From positions 124,001-188,000 of the forward strand of contig WLWY01000006.1 in assembly GCA_012103325.1 (NCBI GenBank): a stretch of 64,000 nt of DNA, written 5' to 3'. Origin of the DNA: Alphaproteobacteria bacterium (GTDB lineage Bacteria; Pseudomonadota; Alphaproteobacteria; UBA8366; GCA-2717185). Under the pieces are notes generated by a model. That model worked only from the letters and a program-made list of their open reading frames with translations, was not told the origin of the DNA and did not search any database. Within the stretch, counting starts at the first letter, position 1. Every line of letters starts with the position of its first letter. Below are positions 8,753-18,999 of this stretch, piece after piece. The position numbers and the translations under genes were made by a program.

Positions 8753-9352
8753 ATGATGCACCTGAAAATCCTTGTGGCCGCCACCATCCTCCTTGCCGCC
8801 GTCACTTCGAGTCCCGTATCCGGCGGGCGCGACGCCGGTATCGCGGCCTATCACCGGAACGACTATCCAGCAGCGCTCAAAGAACTGATCCCCGATGCGC
8901 AGACCGGCGACGCCAAGGCACAATATTATATGGGTCTGCTCTACGCCCGCGGCCACGGCGTCGGTAAAGATCCTGCGGCAGCAGCGGCTTGGTTCCGGAA
9001 GTCCGCCGATCAGGGAAATCCGGAGGCACAATTTGATCTCGGCCACTTGTACCGTAGTGGCAGCGGGGTGCCGCAAGACGATGCCACCGCCGTCATATGG
9101 TGGCGCAAGGCGGCCGATAGGGGTCAGACCTTTGCGCAATCCAGCCTTGCCGAAATGTATCTCGACGGCAAAGGCGTCGAGCGGGATCTCGTGCAGGCGT
9201 ACAAATGGACCATTCTGGCGGAACCGCGCACGCAACAGCGCCGCATCAACTGGAACAGTTTCGAAGCGCGCAGTATCGCGAGAATGATGAAACCGGGCGA
9301 GCTCGCGAAAGCGCAAAAGCTTGTGAAGAAGTGGCTAAACACCCGTCGATAA
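8753..9352 (+). CDS. Secreted Sel1-repeat protein
   Basis: A 199-residue protein with an N-terminal signal peptide of about 25 residues. It has three Sel1-like (TPR-related) helical repeats between residues 45 and 150, recognisable by AQYYMGLLYARGHGV, AQFDLGHLYRSGSGV and AQSSLAEMYLDGKGV with WFRKSADQG/WWRKAADRG between them. Sel1 repeats mediate protein-protein contacts; the partner is unknown. Two adjacent ATG codons (8753, 8756) are possible starts. It follows tRNA-Gly by 25 bp and converges on the acyl-CoA ligase gene with a 14-bp gap. Confidence 0.9.
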   Translation: MMHLKILVAATILLAAVTSSPVSGGRDAGIAAYHRNDYPAALKELIPDAQTGDAKAQYYMGLLYARGHGVGKDPAAAAAWFRKSADQGNPEAQFDLGHLYRSGSGVPQDDATAVIWWRKAADRGQTFAQSSLAEMYLDGKGVERDLVQAYKWTILAEPRTQQRRINWNSFEARSIARMMKPGELAKAQKLVKKWLNTRR

Positions 9353-9366
9353 CCCGTCGCGGGCGA

Positions 9367-10974
9367 TCAGCCCCTCAATAACTCTTCAGCCATATCACGC
9401 AGCTTGGCGCGCTGAATTTTGATACCATTCGCGCTTTCGGTCACTGGAAAGGCGTCAATCGCCACGACCCGGGCGGGGACTTTGTACTTCGCCAGCCGTT
9501 CCGCGCAATATGCCTGAACGGACGCTTCTTCAAACGCACCGTCTCCGCCGGTGATCACAAAAGCAACGGCACGGTTACCCGCAGCGCTGCCAGCCGCGAC
9601 GACCTGCACGCTTTCGACCGACGGGTGCGCCTGAACCTGCGCCTCGATTTCCGCTGGGCTCACCAGAAATCCGCCGAGCCGCAGCACGTCGCCCATTCGC
9701 GACAGGAATGTAAATCCGCCGTCCGATTCCAGCGCGCCGAGATCGCCTGTGCGAATGAACCCGTCTTCCGTCACTGCCGCCGCTGTTGCCGCCGGCTCGC
9801 CGTAATATTCGAGCATCCGGCTCGGCCCCATGATTTCCAGCTCGCCGGCGTCACCGACGCCAAGGAGAGTGCCGCTTTCCGGATCGCGCACCCGAACCTG
9901 AGCCGTCGGGGATATCAGGGATCCGCCCGGCGTCGCGCGGGTTTCCGCGCTCGCCTCCGGGTCGCGCCGCGCCGCCAGTGCCTGCAACTCGCTCATCCCC
10001 CACAGACCGGTCAATGTCAGTCCCACGGCATCGGCACGTTTGACGATATTGCCAAGCTCGGAATTGAACACCGCATATCCGGCCGATCGCACCTGGCGAA
10101 ACGGCTTCCGATTTCCCATCACCGCCAGCATGCGATCTATCATGTCGTCGCTGCCGTTGAAGTAGGTAACACCGTGGCCTTCAAGCAGACGTACAGCATC
10201 GTCCGCATCGAACGCGCTGGTCAAAACGGTCGGTTTTCCGGCCGCCAGTACCGCCATCACCTGACAGAAACCGAAGACACCGCAGAACGGTAGGCCGAGA
10301 TAGGCCACCGTGCCCGGCTCACGCAGGCCGAAATGCGTCGCCACCTCCTGCGCATGGCCGGCGACCCCGGCATGCCCATGCAGGACGAATTTCGGCGCCT
10401 TGGTGGTGCCCGACGTCGTGAAGATGTTGCAGCCGCCTTCCGCTATCGCATGATCTTTATCGAAGCGCGCGTGCCGGGCGACCCGATCCCATGCCACGGT
10501 CCGCACGCCGGGCAACGGCAAACTCGGCGCCTCGTCACCTTCCGAATAGACAATAACCGTCTCGAGTTTCGAGAGCGCCTGCGGATCCACATCCGCCAAG
10601 ATACCGGGAAAATCGATGCCCCGGAAATCCGGCCACAATACGAGAATTTTCGCGCCGGAACGTCCAATGATATCGCCAACCTCGCTGGCGCGGTAGCGTG
10701 TGTTCACCGCCACGGCAATAGCCCCAAGGCGCGCGCACGCGAGGTAAAGCGTCACGTAGGCCGTTGTGTTCGGTAACCAGAATGCAACACGGTCCCCCGG
10801 CCTCACGCCAAGCGATGACAGCCCGCCTGCCGCGCGGCGTGCCTGTCCGGCCAGACCGGCGAAGGTCAGCGTCTGATCCCCATAGATGAGCGCCGGCGTT
10901 TCGGGCGCGGCCGCAGCCGACGCCTCGATCAAGCCGGTAACCGTCTTCGCACTTAGATCAGGTTTCGAGGACAT
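9367..10974 (-). CDS. Acyl-CoA ligase (AMP-forming)
   Basis: A 535-residue class I adenylate-forming enzyme that activates a carboxylic acid with ATP and CoA. The phosphate-binding loop TTSGTTKAPKFVLHG (about residue 180), GLWGMSEL, FIRTGDLG (about 415) and the C-terminal NGIKIQRAKLRD with the adenylation lysine are all present. The domain pattern fits medium- or long-chain fatty-acid or cyclic-acid ligases, but the substrate is not identifiable. It stands alone on its strand; the next gene upstream is on the same strand but 160 bp away, across a region with a plus-strand terminator. Confidence 0.92.
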   Translation of the reverse strand: MSSKPDLSAKTVTGLIEASAAAAPETPALIYGDQTLTFAGLAGQARRAAGGLSSLGVRPGDRVAFWLPNTTAYVTLYLACARLGAIAVAVNTRYRASEVGDIIGRSGAKILVLWPDFRGIDFPGILADVDPQALSKLETVIVYSEGDEAPSLPLPGVRTVAWDRVARHARFDKDHAIAEGGCNIFTTSGTTKAPKFVLHGHAGVAGHAQEVATHFGLREPGTVAYLGLPFCGVFGFCQVMAVLAAGKPTVLTSAFDADDAVRLLEGHGVTYFNGSDDMIDRMLAVMGNRKPFRQVRSAGYAVFNSELGNIVKRADAVGLTLTGLWGMSELQALAARRDPEASAETRATPGGSLISPTAQVRVRDPESGTLLGVGDAGELEIMGPSRMLEYYGEPAATAAAVTEDGFIRTGDLGALESDGGFTFLSRMGDVLRLGGFLVSPAEIEAQVQAHPSVESVQVVAAGSAAGNRAVAFVITGGDGAFEEASVQAYCAERLAKYKVPARVVAIDAFPVTESANGIKIQRAKLRDMAEELLRG

Positions 10975-11090
10975 GCCCTAACCTAACAAGTTTTCAGCGC
11001 TATTTCACGACAGCATGAAACTGACTTCGATGTTTCATATCTTTGTTACACAGCAGCCCTAAGTTCGCTGGACATCGACTCCGTCCCATA

Positions 11091-11133
11091 ACGGCCCCGC
11101 TGTAGACCCCACCCCAGCGGGGCCGTCTTTTTT
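11091..11133 (+). terminator. Rho-independent terminator with no gene in front of it
   Basis: A perfect 12-bp GC-rich stem pairs 11091-11102 with 11115-11126 around a 12-base loop. A run of six T residues follows at 11128-11133. The T run is on the plus-strand side only; read from the minus strand the hairpin is not followed by T. Both flanking protein genes lie on the minus strand, so the terminator does not serve them. It may end a short noncoding transcript starting within about 10980-11090, or a very short unrecognised gene. Confidence 0.7.
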
Positions 11134-11134
11134 C

Positions 11135-12199
11135 TCAGACGGTGACCGGCGGATTCCCGTGCCACGCATTTTCCAACAGCACGCGGATGGCGGCGCGGTC
11201 GAGCGGACGAGGGTTGGGGTACGAATTCTCCATCGCTTCATCGGCGGCCCGGTCGAGGCCCGCTTCCGGCATTCCGATATCCTTAAGAGCCGTCGGCGTA
11301 CCGACGGATTTTTCCAGCTCGTACAAACCTTGCGGCGCCGTTTTTGCCCCCAGCGCATCGGCAATCGCCGTCATTGCATCCGGTTCGACATCGGCGTTAT
11401 AGGCGGTCGAGTGCGGCAACAGAATCGTGTGACTTTCGGCATGCGGCAGATCGAACGAGCCGCCGACCACATGCGCCAGCTTATGGTGGATCGACCGCGC
11501 ACCGGAACCGGCGGCCATGCCGCAGAGCCATGCGCCGTATAGCGCATCGTCCCGCGCTTCGAGATCGCTGGGATCGGCCATGATGCGCGGCAGGGCGCTT
11601 GCCATCGCGCGGATGCCGTCGAGCGAGGTCAGCCGAAGCATCGGCGTTGAAGATTGCCGGTACATGGAACCGACGCTGTGGGCGATTGCGTTGAATCCGC
11701 TCGGTCCGGATATCGCTGGTGGCAGGTTCACGGTCAGTTCGGAATCATAGATGACGACACGCGGCAGCATGCGCGGCGAGTGGTGCTGCACCTTGCGGCC
11801 ACCCTCGACCATGCCACAGGCCGATGTCATCTCCGAACCGGAATAGGTCGTAACGACACTGAGCAACGGAATGTCGCACTCCAGGGCAATCGCCTTGCCG
11901 AGCCCTATGGCGGAACCGCCGCCAATCGACACGACGGAATCGGCATTCAATTCACGCGTCACGGCACGGCCCGCCTCGGCCGTCTCGATAGGCACATGCA
12001 TGCGGGCCTTGGCATGGATGCCGACACGGCGGGAGCCGAGCGATCCAGAAAGCGTTTCCGCCATTTCGGCGCGTCCCGGCGTGCAGACAACCAAGGTGCG
12101 CGAACAACCCAGCCGCTCGACTTCGTCGCCAAGACGTTGCACCTGACCGGCCCCGAAAACAACACGCGCTGGATTGGTGTTGTGAATGAACGCTTCCAT
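11135..12199 (-). CDS. Maleylacetate reductase-like iron-containing dehydrogenase
   Basis: A 354-residue member of the iron-containing alcohol dehydrogenase superfamily. Its length and motifs fit maleylacetate reductases, which reduce maleylacetate to 3-oxoadipate in aromatic-ring degradation: VVFGAGQVQRL at the start, the NAD-binding VSIGGGSAIGLGKAIAL, TTYSGSEMTS, and FNAIAHSVGSMY plus GARSIHHKLAHVVGG for the metal-binding histidines. The family is about 350-360 residues, shorter than classical iron ADHs. pmbA lies 9 bp upstream on the same strand; this is not a typical aromatic-degradation context, so the substrate is uncertain. Confidence 0.85.
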   Translation of the reverse strand: MEAFIHNTNPARVVFGAGQVQRLGDEVERLGCSRTLVVCTPGRAEMAETLSGSLGSRRVGIHAKARMHVPIETAEAGRAVTRELNADSVVSIGGGSAIGLGKAIALECDIPLLSVVTTYSGSEMTSACGMVEGGRKVQHHSPRMLPRVVIYDSELTVNLPPAISGPSGFNAIAHSVGSMYRQSSTPMLRLTSLDGIRAMASALPRIMADPSDLEARDDALYGAWLCGMAAGSGARSIHHKLAHVVGGSFDLPHAESHTILLPHSTAYNADVEPDAMTAIADALGAKTAPQGLYELEKSVGTPTALKDIGMPEAGLDRAADEAMENSYPNPRPLDRAAIRVLLENAWHGNPPVTV

Positions 12200-12208
12200 C
12201 GAGATCCC

Positions 12209-13552
12209 CTATTCGCCGGCCACGGTCATGCCATCGATCCGAATTGTCGGTGCGTTGGACCCGTACTTGAATTCCAGATTATTGGCCGGCGTGAGATTAA
12301 CGAACATCTCCTTGAGATTACCCGCCACGGTCATTTCGCTGACCGGATAGGCAAGTTCGCCGTTCTCGATCCAGTACCCGGCGGCGCCGCGGCTGTAGTC
12401 GCCCGTGATCATATCGATACCGAAACCCATCAGCTCCGTGACGTAGAACCCGCTCTTGATATCCGCCATCAAATCTTCCGGCGTCGCCGCTCCGGGCGCC
12501 ATGTAAAGATTGGTGACCGATGGAGATGGCGGACCGGAAACGCCACGCGATGCCCGGGCCGTGCTTTCCAAACCAAGTTGCCGCGCAGAGCGCAGATCCA
12601 TGACCCAGCTTGTCAAAACGCCGTCTTCAATGAAGTTCATCGACGCGTTGGCCAGACCTTCGGCATCGAACGGTTTCGACCGCAATCCCCTTTTGCGGTG
12701 CGGGTCGTCGACGATCGTGATGCCGTCGGCGAATACCTTGGTGCCCATCGCTTCTTTGAGGAAGCTGGTGCCGCGCGCGATCGCGGCGCCATTGATACCG
12801 CTGGCAAGATGGCCTATCAGCCCGTTGCTGACACGCGGATCATAGATAACTGGTGCCTTGGCCGTTGACGCCTTGCGAGGATTGAGCCGTTTGACCGCCC
12901 GTTCGCCAGCAGCACGGCCGACAGTGGCGGCATCATCCAGATCTTCGCCATGCACGGTGCTGCTGAACTCGTAATCGCGCTCCATTCCCGTGCCTTCGCC
13001 GGCGATGACAGAAACGCCGACCCCGTGACGCGAAATCCGGTAGCCACCGGAAAACCCGTTCGATGCGGCAAGCATCACGGCATTGCTGCTCCAGGACGCT
13101 TCGGCGCCTTCGGAGTTGGTCACGCCGGACACGGCACGCGCTGCATCCTCTGCCGCCTTGGCGTAATCGATCAGCGCTTCCGCTGCCGGTTCGACGGGAT
13201 CGAAAGTATCGAGGTCGGGAATTTCGCCGGTGAACAACGCGTCCGGATCGGCCAGCCCGCAATAGGGGTCCTCCGGCACAACTTTGGCCATTGCGACCGC
13301 GCGGTTGACGAGTTCGTCAAGCGTATCGGCGTCCCAGTCGTTCGAAGAAACCACCGCCTGTTGCTTGCCAAAGAAAACCCGCAGGCCAAGATCGCGCGAC
13401 TCCGACCGCTCCAGCCGCTCCGTCTTGCCGAGACGCTCGGCATGGGACAACGACGTACTGTTCACCACAAGAGCGTCGGCCGCATCCGCACCCAGCTTCT
13501 TGGCCCGGCTCAGAAGGTCGTCGAGCAAGGATCGCGCGTCATCGCCATTCAT
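12209..13552 (-). CDS. pmbA: TldD/PmbA family protein (PmbA/TldE)
   Basis: A 447-residue protein of the TldE/PmbA half of the TldD-TldE metalloprotease. That protease processes peptide natural products such as microcins and takes part in degrading the CcdA antitoxin. Visible family segments include RLGKTERLERSESRDLGLRVFFGKQQA near the N-terminus and GYWIENGELAYPVSEMTVAGNL near the C-terminus. No HExxxH zinc motif is present, consistent with PmbA rather than TldD. TldD itself is not in the window. The dehydrogenase gene follows by 9 bp, so the two are probably cotranscribed. Confidence 0.94.
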   Translation of the reverse strand: MNGDDARSLLDDLLSRAKKLGADAADALVVNSTSLSHAERLGKTERLERSESRDLGLRVFFGKQQAVVSSNDWDADTLDELVNRAVAMAKVVPEDPYCGLADPDALFTGEIPDLDTFDPVEPAAEALIDYAKAAEDAARAVSGVTNSEGAEASWSSNAVMLAASNGFSGGYRISRHGVGVSVIAGEGTGMERDYEFSSTVHGEDLDDAATVGRAAGERAVKRLNPRKASTAKAPVIYDPRVSNGLIGHLASGINGAAIARGTSFLKEAMGTKVFADGITIVDDPHRKRGLRSKPFDAEGLANASMNFIEDGVLTSWVMDLRSARQLGLESTARASRGVSGPPSPSVTNLYMAPGAATPEDLMADIKSGFYVTELMGFGIDMITGDYSRGAAGYWIENGELAYPVSEMTVAGNLKEMFVNLTPANNLEFKYGSNAPTIRIDGMTVAGE

Positions 13553-13604
13553 TGGGAGAACCTCTTCATCAACTGGTTATCGGGCTTTCTTAGCGGACGC
13601 GTGG

Positions 13605-13880
13605 TCAGCGTTCCAGGACGAAGTATAGGTTCCAAATCTCGAGGGTAACGAAAAACACGATCACAATGCCGAGAAGGATAAGAAAGTTACGCCGCGCGCG
13701 CAGAAAATTGGCCCGAATCTCCGTCGGTTCCGCCTCGCCGGCGCGGGCGGCCGCTATGGCCCGCTTGTGCGCCTGATAGGCCTGCATCCGCCGAATGGCC
13801 AACAACAAACCGACGAGACCGACCGATAGGCCGATTGCGATCAACCATGCCCATTCTTGAACGAATTCATTCGACGCCAT
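13605..13880 (-). CDS. Small two-helix membrane protein
   Basis: A 91-residue protein with two predicted transmembrane helices (about residues 10-28 and 66-87). Between them lies a short charged loop rich in Ala, Arg and Glu (HKRAIAAARAGEAEPTE). Both termini probably face the same side. It lies between leuA and pmbA on the same strand. No family is recognised beyond small hypothetical inner-membrane proteins, and no function is assigned. Confidence 0.7.
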   Translation of the reverse strand: MASNEFVQEWAWLIAIGLSVGLVGLLLAIRRMQAYQAHKRAIAAARAGEAEPTEIRANFLRARRNFLILLGIVIVFFVTLEIWNLYFVLER

Positions 13881-13914
13881 GCCGCTATTTTAGCGGGCAT
13901 GCGGGGGCAAATAC

Positions 13915-13967
13915 AGAATCACTTGGGAAGGTTTCACCTACGTTGCGTATGGCGAAACCCTCCCAAG
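13915..13967 (-). terminator. Probable leuA terminator
   Basis: A 14-bp stem with one G-U pair, 13922-13935 against 13954-13967, with an 18-base loop. It lies immediately after the leuA stop on the minus strand. Reading in that direction, a T-rich stretch (TGATTCTGTATTT) follows rather than a pure T run. The stem and position support a leuA terminator, with moderate strength. Confidence 0.5.
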
Positions 13968-13974
13968 GTAAGAA

Positions 13975-15705
<1,731 letters not shown>

Positions 15706-15769
15706 TTATAGGGCGGCGATGTTCCAATTTCTAAGGGAATTGCGGCGCGTTACAGCCGCCGGCAGCCGC

Positions 15770-15865
15770 TCAGGCCCGGCGACCGCCGCTAAGTCGCAGA
15801 AGCAGGCACGCAAAAACGCGGTGATTTGCACTGGAGAATCGGTATTCAGCTATCGAGAAAGTCAT
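15770..15865 (-). CDS. Possible leucine-rich leader peptide of leuA
   Basis: A 31-codon frame ahead of leuA starts ATG at 15865 and ends TGA at 15770. Near its end the peptide reads CLLLRLSGGRRA, with four leucine codons in five positions. It is followed by GC-rich, mutually exclusive stems: GCCGG/CCGGC overlapping the stop, then GCGGC/GCCGC. A third stem lies at about 15697-15718, just before the leuA ribosome-binding site. This is the layout expected of transcription or translation attenuation. No run of T after a stem was found, and the ribosome-binding site is weak, so the call is tentative. Confidence 0.45.
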   Translation of the reverse strand: MTFSIAEYRFSSANHRVFACLLLRLSGGRRA

Positions 15866-16113
15866 GGTTCAATCTTCAAACAGGGAAACGCAAATACGGC
15901 AATGCCCGGCGCGCTAAGCGGCCGGGTGCGTAAGTCGTAGAAGCGACGTTCCCTGGTTGGATTGCATAACCATGTGCGGACATTAGGGTTTTCGGGATGG
16001 GTGGTCAAGCCTGGGTTTGCGCCGATTCAGCAAGGCTGGCTGTTCAGTGAGTAGTATTAAATCGTATTTCCTGCTACTACCTTAACCTCCACTCCTCTAT
16101 ATCGGGAACTATC
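15866..16113. other. Divergent intergenic region between leuA leader and parD-like gene
   Basis: No gene is seen in these bases beyond the leuA leader. The end nearest the antitoxin (16051-16080) carries inverted arms GTAGTA and TACTAC 18 bases apart, a weak candidate operator for an autoregulated toxin-antitoxin operon. Promoters for both directions must lie here, but none could be assigned with confidence. Confidence 0.3.
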
Positions 16114-16374
16114 ATGCAAATCGAAAAACTCAGCATAACCCTGCCCGGTGAGCTGGCTCGCTTGGTGCGCGACAAAGTGGCGACGGGCGCTTACGCATCG
16201 AACAGCGAAGTCATTCGAGAAGCCCTCCGCCTTCTCAAGGAGCAAGAAGCGATAAAGGAACAGAAGATGGAATGGCTGAAGTCCGAATTGCAAAAATCGA
16301 TCGATGACCCGAGACCATCCGTCGATGCGAGCGATACCTTCTCGAAACTTGAGGCCCGTTTCGGCAAGGCATGA
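16114..16374 (+). CDS. ParD-like antitoxin (ribbon-helix-helix)
   Basis: An 86-residue antitoxin of the ParD/CopG ribbon-helix-helix type. The beta strand EKLSITLPGELARLV is followed by ASNSEVIREALRLLKEQE, the typical ParD DNA-binding helices. The C-terminal ~35 charged residues would wrap the toxin. The stop overlaps the toxin start by 4 bp (ATGA), the usual coupled arrangement. It probably represses its own operon. The location between leuA and ubiD, two housekeeping genes, suggests a stand-alone chromosomal module. Confidence 0.92.
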   Translation: MQIEKLSITLPGELARLVRDKVATGAYASNSEVIREALRLLKEQEAIKEQKMEWLKSELQKSIDDPRPSVDASDTFSKLEARFGKA

Positions 16375-16655
16375 AACTGCAATTTCGTCCAGAAGCGGAA
16401 AACGATCTACTGGACATCGGCGCCTTTATCGAAAAAGACAGTCCGCGCGCGGCGGCAACTTTTATCGCAGCGGTTCGCGAAAAATGTGAAGCCTTAACAG
16501 TAAACCCTGAGATCGGCAGAGCCCGTCCCGAACTGATTGCAGGCTTGCGTAGCTTTCCCGTCGGGCAATATGTGATTTTCTATCATCCGACCCACAACTC
16601 AATCGAAATCGTCAGGGTCATACATGGCGCGCGGGATATAGAAGCATTTTTCTAG
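16371..16655 (+). CDS. ParE-like toxin (RelE/ParE superfamily)
   Basis: A 94-residue toxin. The N-terminal LQFRPEAENDLLDIGAFIEKDSPRAA, then NPEIGRARPEL and the C-terminal IEIVRVIHGARDIEAFF, match the ParE branch. Classical ParE proteins inhibit DNA gyrase, though not all members do. Translation is coupled to the antitoxin by a 4-bp overlap. It converges on ubiD with an 18-bp gap. It differs clearly from the second toxin at 20142, so the two are separate modules, not a duplication. Confidence 0.9.
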   Translation: MKLQFRPEAENDLLDIGAFIEKDSPRAAATFIAAVREKCEALTVNPEIGRARPELIAGLRSFPVGQYVIFYHPTHNSIEIVRVIHGARDIEAFF

Positions 16656-16673
16656 TTGCAAGGTTTACCGAAG

Positions 16674-18188
16674 CTACTTCCAAATCGCCTTACCGTTCCC
16701 CGGCAGTCCCAACTCGTTCCACATCGCATCGACCTTCTCGATCACGTCGTCGCTCATGCGGAGCTTCTCGCCCCATTCGCGCTTCGTTTCGGGCGGCCAT
16801 TTGTTAGTGGCGTCGAGGCCGATCTTGGAGCCGAGGCCGCTTTCCGGGCTGGCGAAGTCGAGATAGTCGATCGGCGTGTTTTCGATCGTGGTGATGTCTC
16901 GCGCCGGATCCATGCGGGTGGAGACGGCCCACATCACGTCCTTCCAGTCGCGCGCGTCGATATCGTCATCGACGACGATGACCCATTTTGTATAACTGAA
17001 CTGGCGCAGATAGGACCACACACCCATCATTATGCGCTTGGCGTGACCCGGATAGGCCTTCTTGATCGAGACGATGGCGATGCGGTAGGAGCAGCCCTCG
17101 GGCGGCAGCCAGAAATCCACGATCTCCGGAAACTGCTGTTGCAGCAGCGGCACGAAGACCTCGTTCAACGCTTCGCCCAGCACTGATGGTTCGTCCGGCG
17201 GACGGCCCGTGAAGGTCGACAGATAGATCGGATCGCGGCGCATGGTGATCGCCTTAATCCGGAATACCGGGAACTGCTCGACGGCATTGTAATAACCGGT
17301 GTGATCGCCATAGGGACCTTCGTCGCCGTAATCGTCGAGCGACACTTCGCCTTCCAGCACGATCTCGGCCTCCGCCGGCACCTTCAGGGGAATCGTCTTG
17401 CAGTCGACTAGGTCGAACTTTTGCCCCCGCAGCAACCCGGCGAACTGATATTCCGACAGCGTGTCCGGCACGGGCGTGACTGCCGCCAGAATCGTGCCGG
17501 GATCGGCGCCGATTACCACGGCGGCAGGCAAGGGCTCGCTCTTCTCCGCCTTCCAGCGCGCATGATGCTGCGCCCCGCCACGGTGCCGTAGCCAGCGCAT
17601 CAGGGTCGTATCGCGCCCGGTCACCTGCATGCGGTAGATGCCGAGATTGAAACTGTCGGAGCGGCTGCCGTTCGGATCCGGCCCTTGCGTGACGACAAGT
17701 GGCCAAGTGATCAGCGGTGCCGGTTCCCCCGGCCAACAAGTCTGGATCGGCAGGCGCGACAAATCGATATCGTCGCCCAGCAGGACGATTTCCTGGCACG
17801 GCGCCGTACCGGTAGTCCGCGGCTTCATCGCCATCACGGTTTTTAGCAGGGGCAGCATGCCCAGTGCCTCGCGCCAACCGCCCGGCGGTTCCGGTTGGCG
17901 CAGGAACGCCAAGGTCTCGCCGATCTCGCGCAGTTCGCCAGGCTCGCGGTCCATGCCCCAGGCGACCCGCTCCACGGTGCCGAACAGATTGACCAGCACC
18001 GGTGTGTCGAATTTCGATCCGTCCTCGCGCACGACGTTCTCGAACAGCACCGCCGGACCGCCTTCGGCCAACAGGCGTGTTTGTATCTCGGTCATCTCCA
18101 GTACGGGGGAGACCGGCGCACTGACCCGCACCAACCGGCCAGCCGCTTCGAGGCGGGAAATGAAGTCGCGTAAGGATCCGTATGGCAT
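16674..18188 (-). CDS. ubiD: UbiD family decarboxylase
   Basis: A 504-residue UbiD-type decarboxylase using prenylated FMN, most likely 3-octaprenyl-4-hydroxybenzoate decarboxylase of ubiquinone synthesis. Family segments include [27 protein letters not shown], the catalytic stretch [12 protein letters not shown], and the C-terminal [16 protein letters not shown]. The glutamate and arginine positions expected for the cofactor are present in these blocks. Its partner UbiX is not in the window, but ubiA lies 3.4 kb away. It is divergent (30 bp from the nominal start) from the GGCT-like gene. Confidence 0.94.
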   Translation of the reverse strand: MPYGSLRDFISRLEAAGRLVRVSAPVSPVLEMTEIQTRLLAEGGPAVLFENVVREDGSKFDTPVLVNLFGTVERVAWGMDREPGELREIGETLAFLRQPEPPGGWREALGMLPLLKTVMAMKPRTTGTAPCQEIVLLGDDIDLSRLPIQTCWPGEPAPLITWPLVVTQGPDPNGSRSDSFNLGIYRMQVTGRDTTLMRWLRHRGGAQHHARWKAEKSEPLPAAVVIGADPGTILAAVTPVPDTLSEYQFAGLLRGQKFDLVDCKTIPLKVPAEAEIVLEGEVSLDDYGDEGPYGDHTGYYNAVEQFPVFRIKAITMRRDPIYLSTFTGRPPDEPSVLGEALNEVFVPLLQQQFPEIVDFWLPPEGCSYRIAIVSIKKAYPGHAKRIMMGVWSYLRQFSYTKWVIVVDDDIDARDWKDVMWAVSTRMDPARDITTIENTPIDYLDFASPESGLGSKIGLDATNKWPPETKREWGEKLRMSDDVIEKVDAMWNELGLPGNGKAIWK

Positions 18189-18254
18189 CGCGCCGCTACA
18201 CTAGCGAACGCCAAGCCAATGACAAGAACGCTGTTCTCGGTTATTCAAGGGCTT

Positions 18255-18992
18255 ATGTCCGCCTATGCGCCCGACACCTCCGACCGGCAGGCCGCGCTCG
18301 CCCGCGCGCGCGGCTACCCCTACCCAATCCCGAACCGCTCCTACCATTGGCGTGAAAGCCGAACACACACCTTCGATCCCTCGGTCACCGCCGGCCGGAC
18401 ACCGGTGCTGGCGGTCGGGTCGAACCAATCGCCCGAACAGATCACCCGCAAGTTCGGCCATGTCGACGGCGCGGAAATCCCCGTGCAGCGCTGCACGCTG
18501 CAGGATTTCGACGTCGTCTATTCCGCCCATATCGCGGGATACGGCTCCGTGCCGGCGATGCTGCAAGCGGCACCCGGCACGACCGTTACGCTGTTCGTGA
18601 ACTGGCTCGACGAGGCGCAACTTGCCGCGATGCACGACACCGAACTGCGCAGCGGCAACTATCATTATGGCCGGCTGGACCGAATCGCGCTGACCTTGGA
18701 CGGCGGCGAAACGCTGACCTCGGTGCATGGCTATATCAGCCGCCGCGGTCATATCCGCCATGGCGACGAGGGCATCGCGCTAGCCAAGGTCACGGCGCAG
18801 AACCGTCAGCGCCCGGCGCGGGACACGGCGCAAATGCTGGCGCATGTGCATGAGCGGATTGCCCCCGATCAGGCGCTGGATGATTTCATCCTGCGCCTCA
18901 TTGACGAATCCGATTTCCGGCAATCGGTCATCGCGGACCTTTCAACCGACTCCGTCGGTTTTGCGGCGGCCTACGAAATCGTCGAGGGCTAG
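18255..18992 (+). CDS. GGCT-like (AIG2-fold) conserved protein
   Basis: A 245-residue protein. The segment PVLAVGSNQSPEQITRKF (about residue 45) resembles the substrate loop of gamma-glutamylcyclotransferase-like (AIG2/BtrG) proteins, whose usual motif is YGSN; here Tyr is replaced by Val. The rest is not recognised, so no reaction is assigned. The ATG at 18255 has AAGGG just upstream; the frame could also begin at 18219. The bicupin gene follows after 7 bp on the same strand, suggesting one operon. Confidence 0.6.
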   Translation: MSAYAPDTSDRQAALARARGYPYPIPNRSYHWRESRTHTFDPSVTAGRTPVLAVGSNQSPEQITRKFGHVDGAEIPVQRCTLQDFDVVYSAHIAGYGSVPAMLQAAPGTTVTLFVNWLDEAQLAAMHDTELRSGNYHYGRLDRIALTLDGGETLTSVHGYISRRGHIRHGDEGIALAKVTAQNRQRPARDTAQMLAHVHERIAPDQALDDFILRLIDESDFRQSVIADLSTDSVGFAAAYEIVEG

Positions 18993-18999
18993 TGTCAGC

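Noticed and set aside
18844..18999. The upstream part of the bicupin frame
   Set aside because: It is out of frame within the preceding gene; the ATG at 19000 follows that gene's stop directly.
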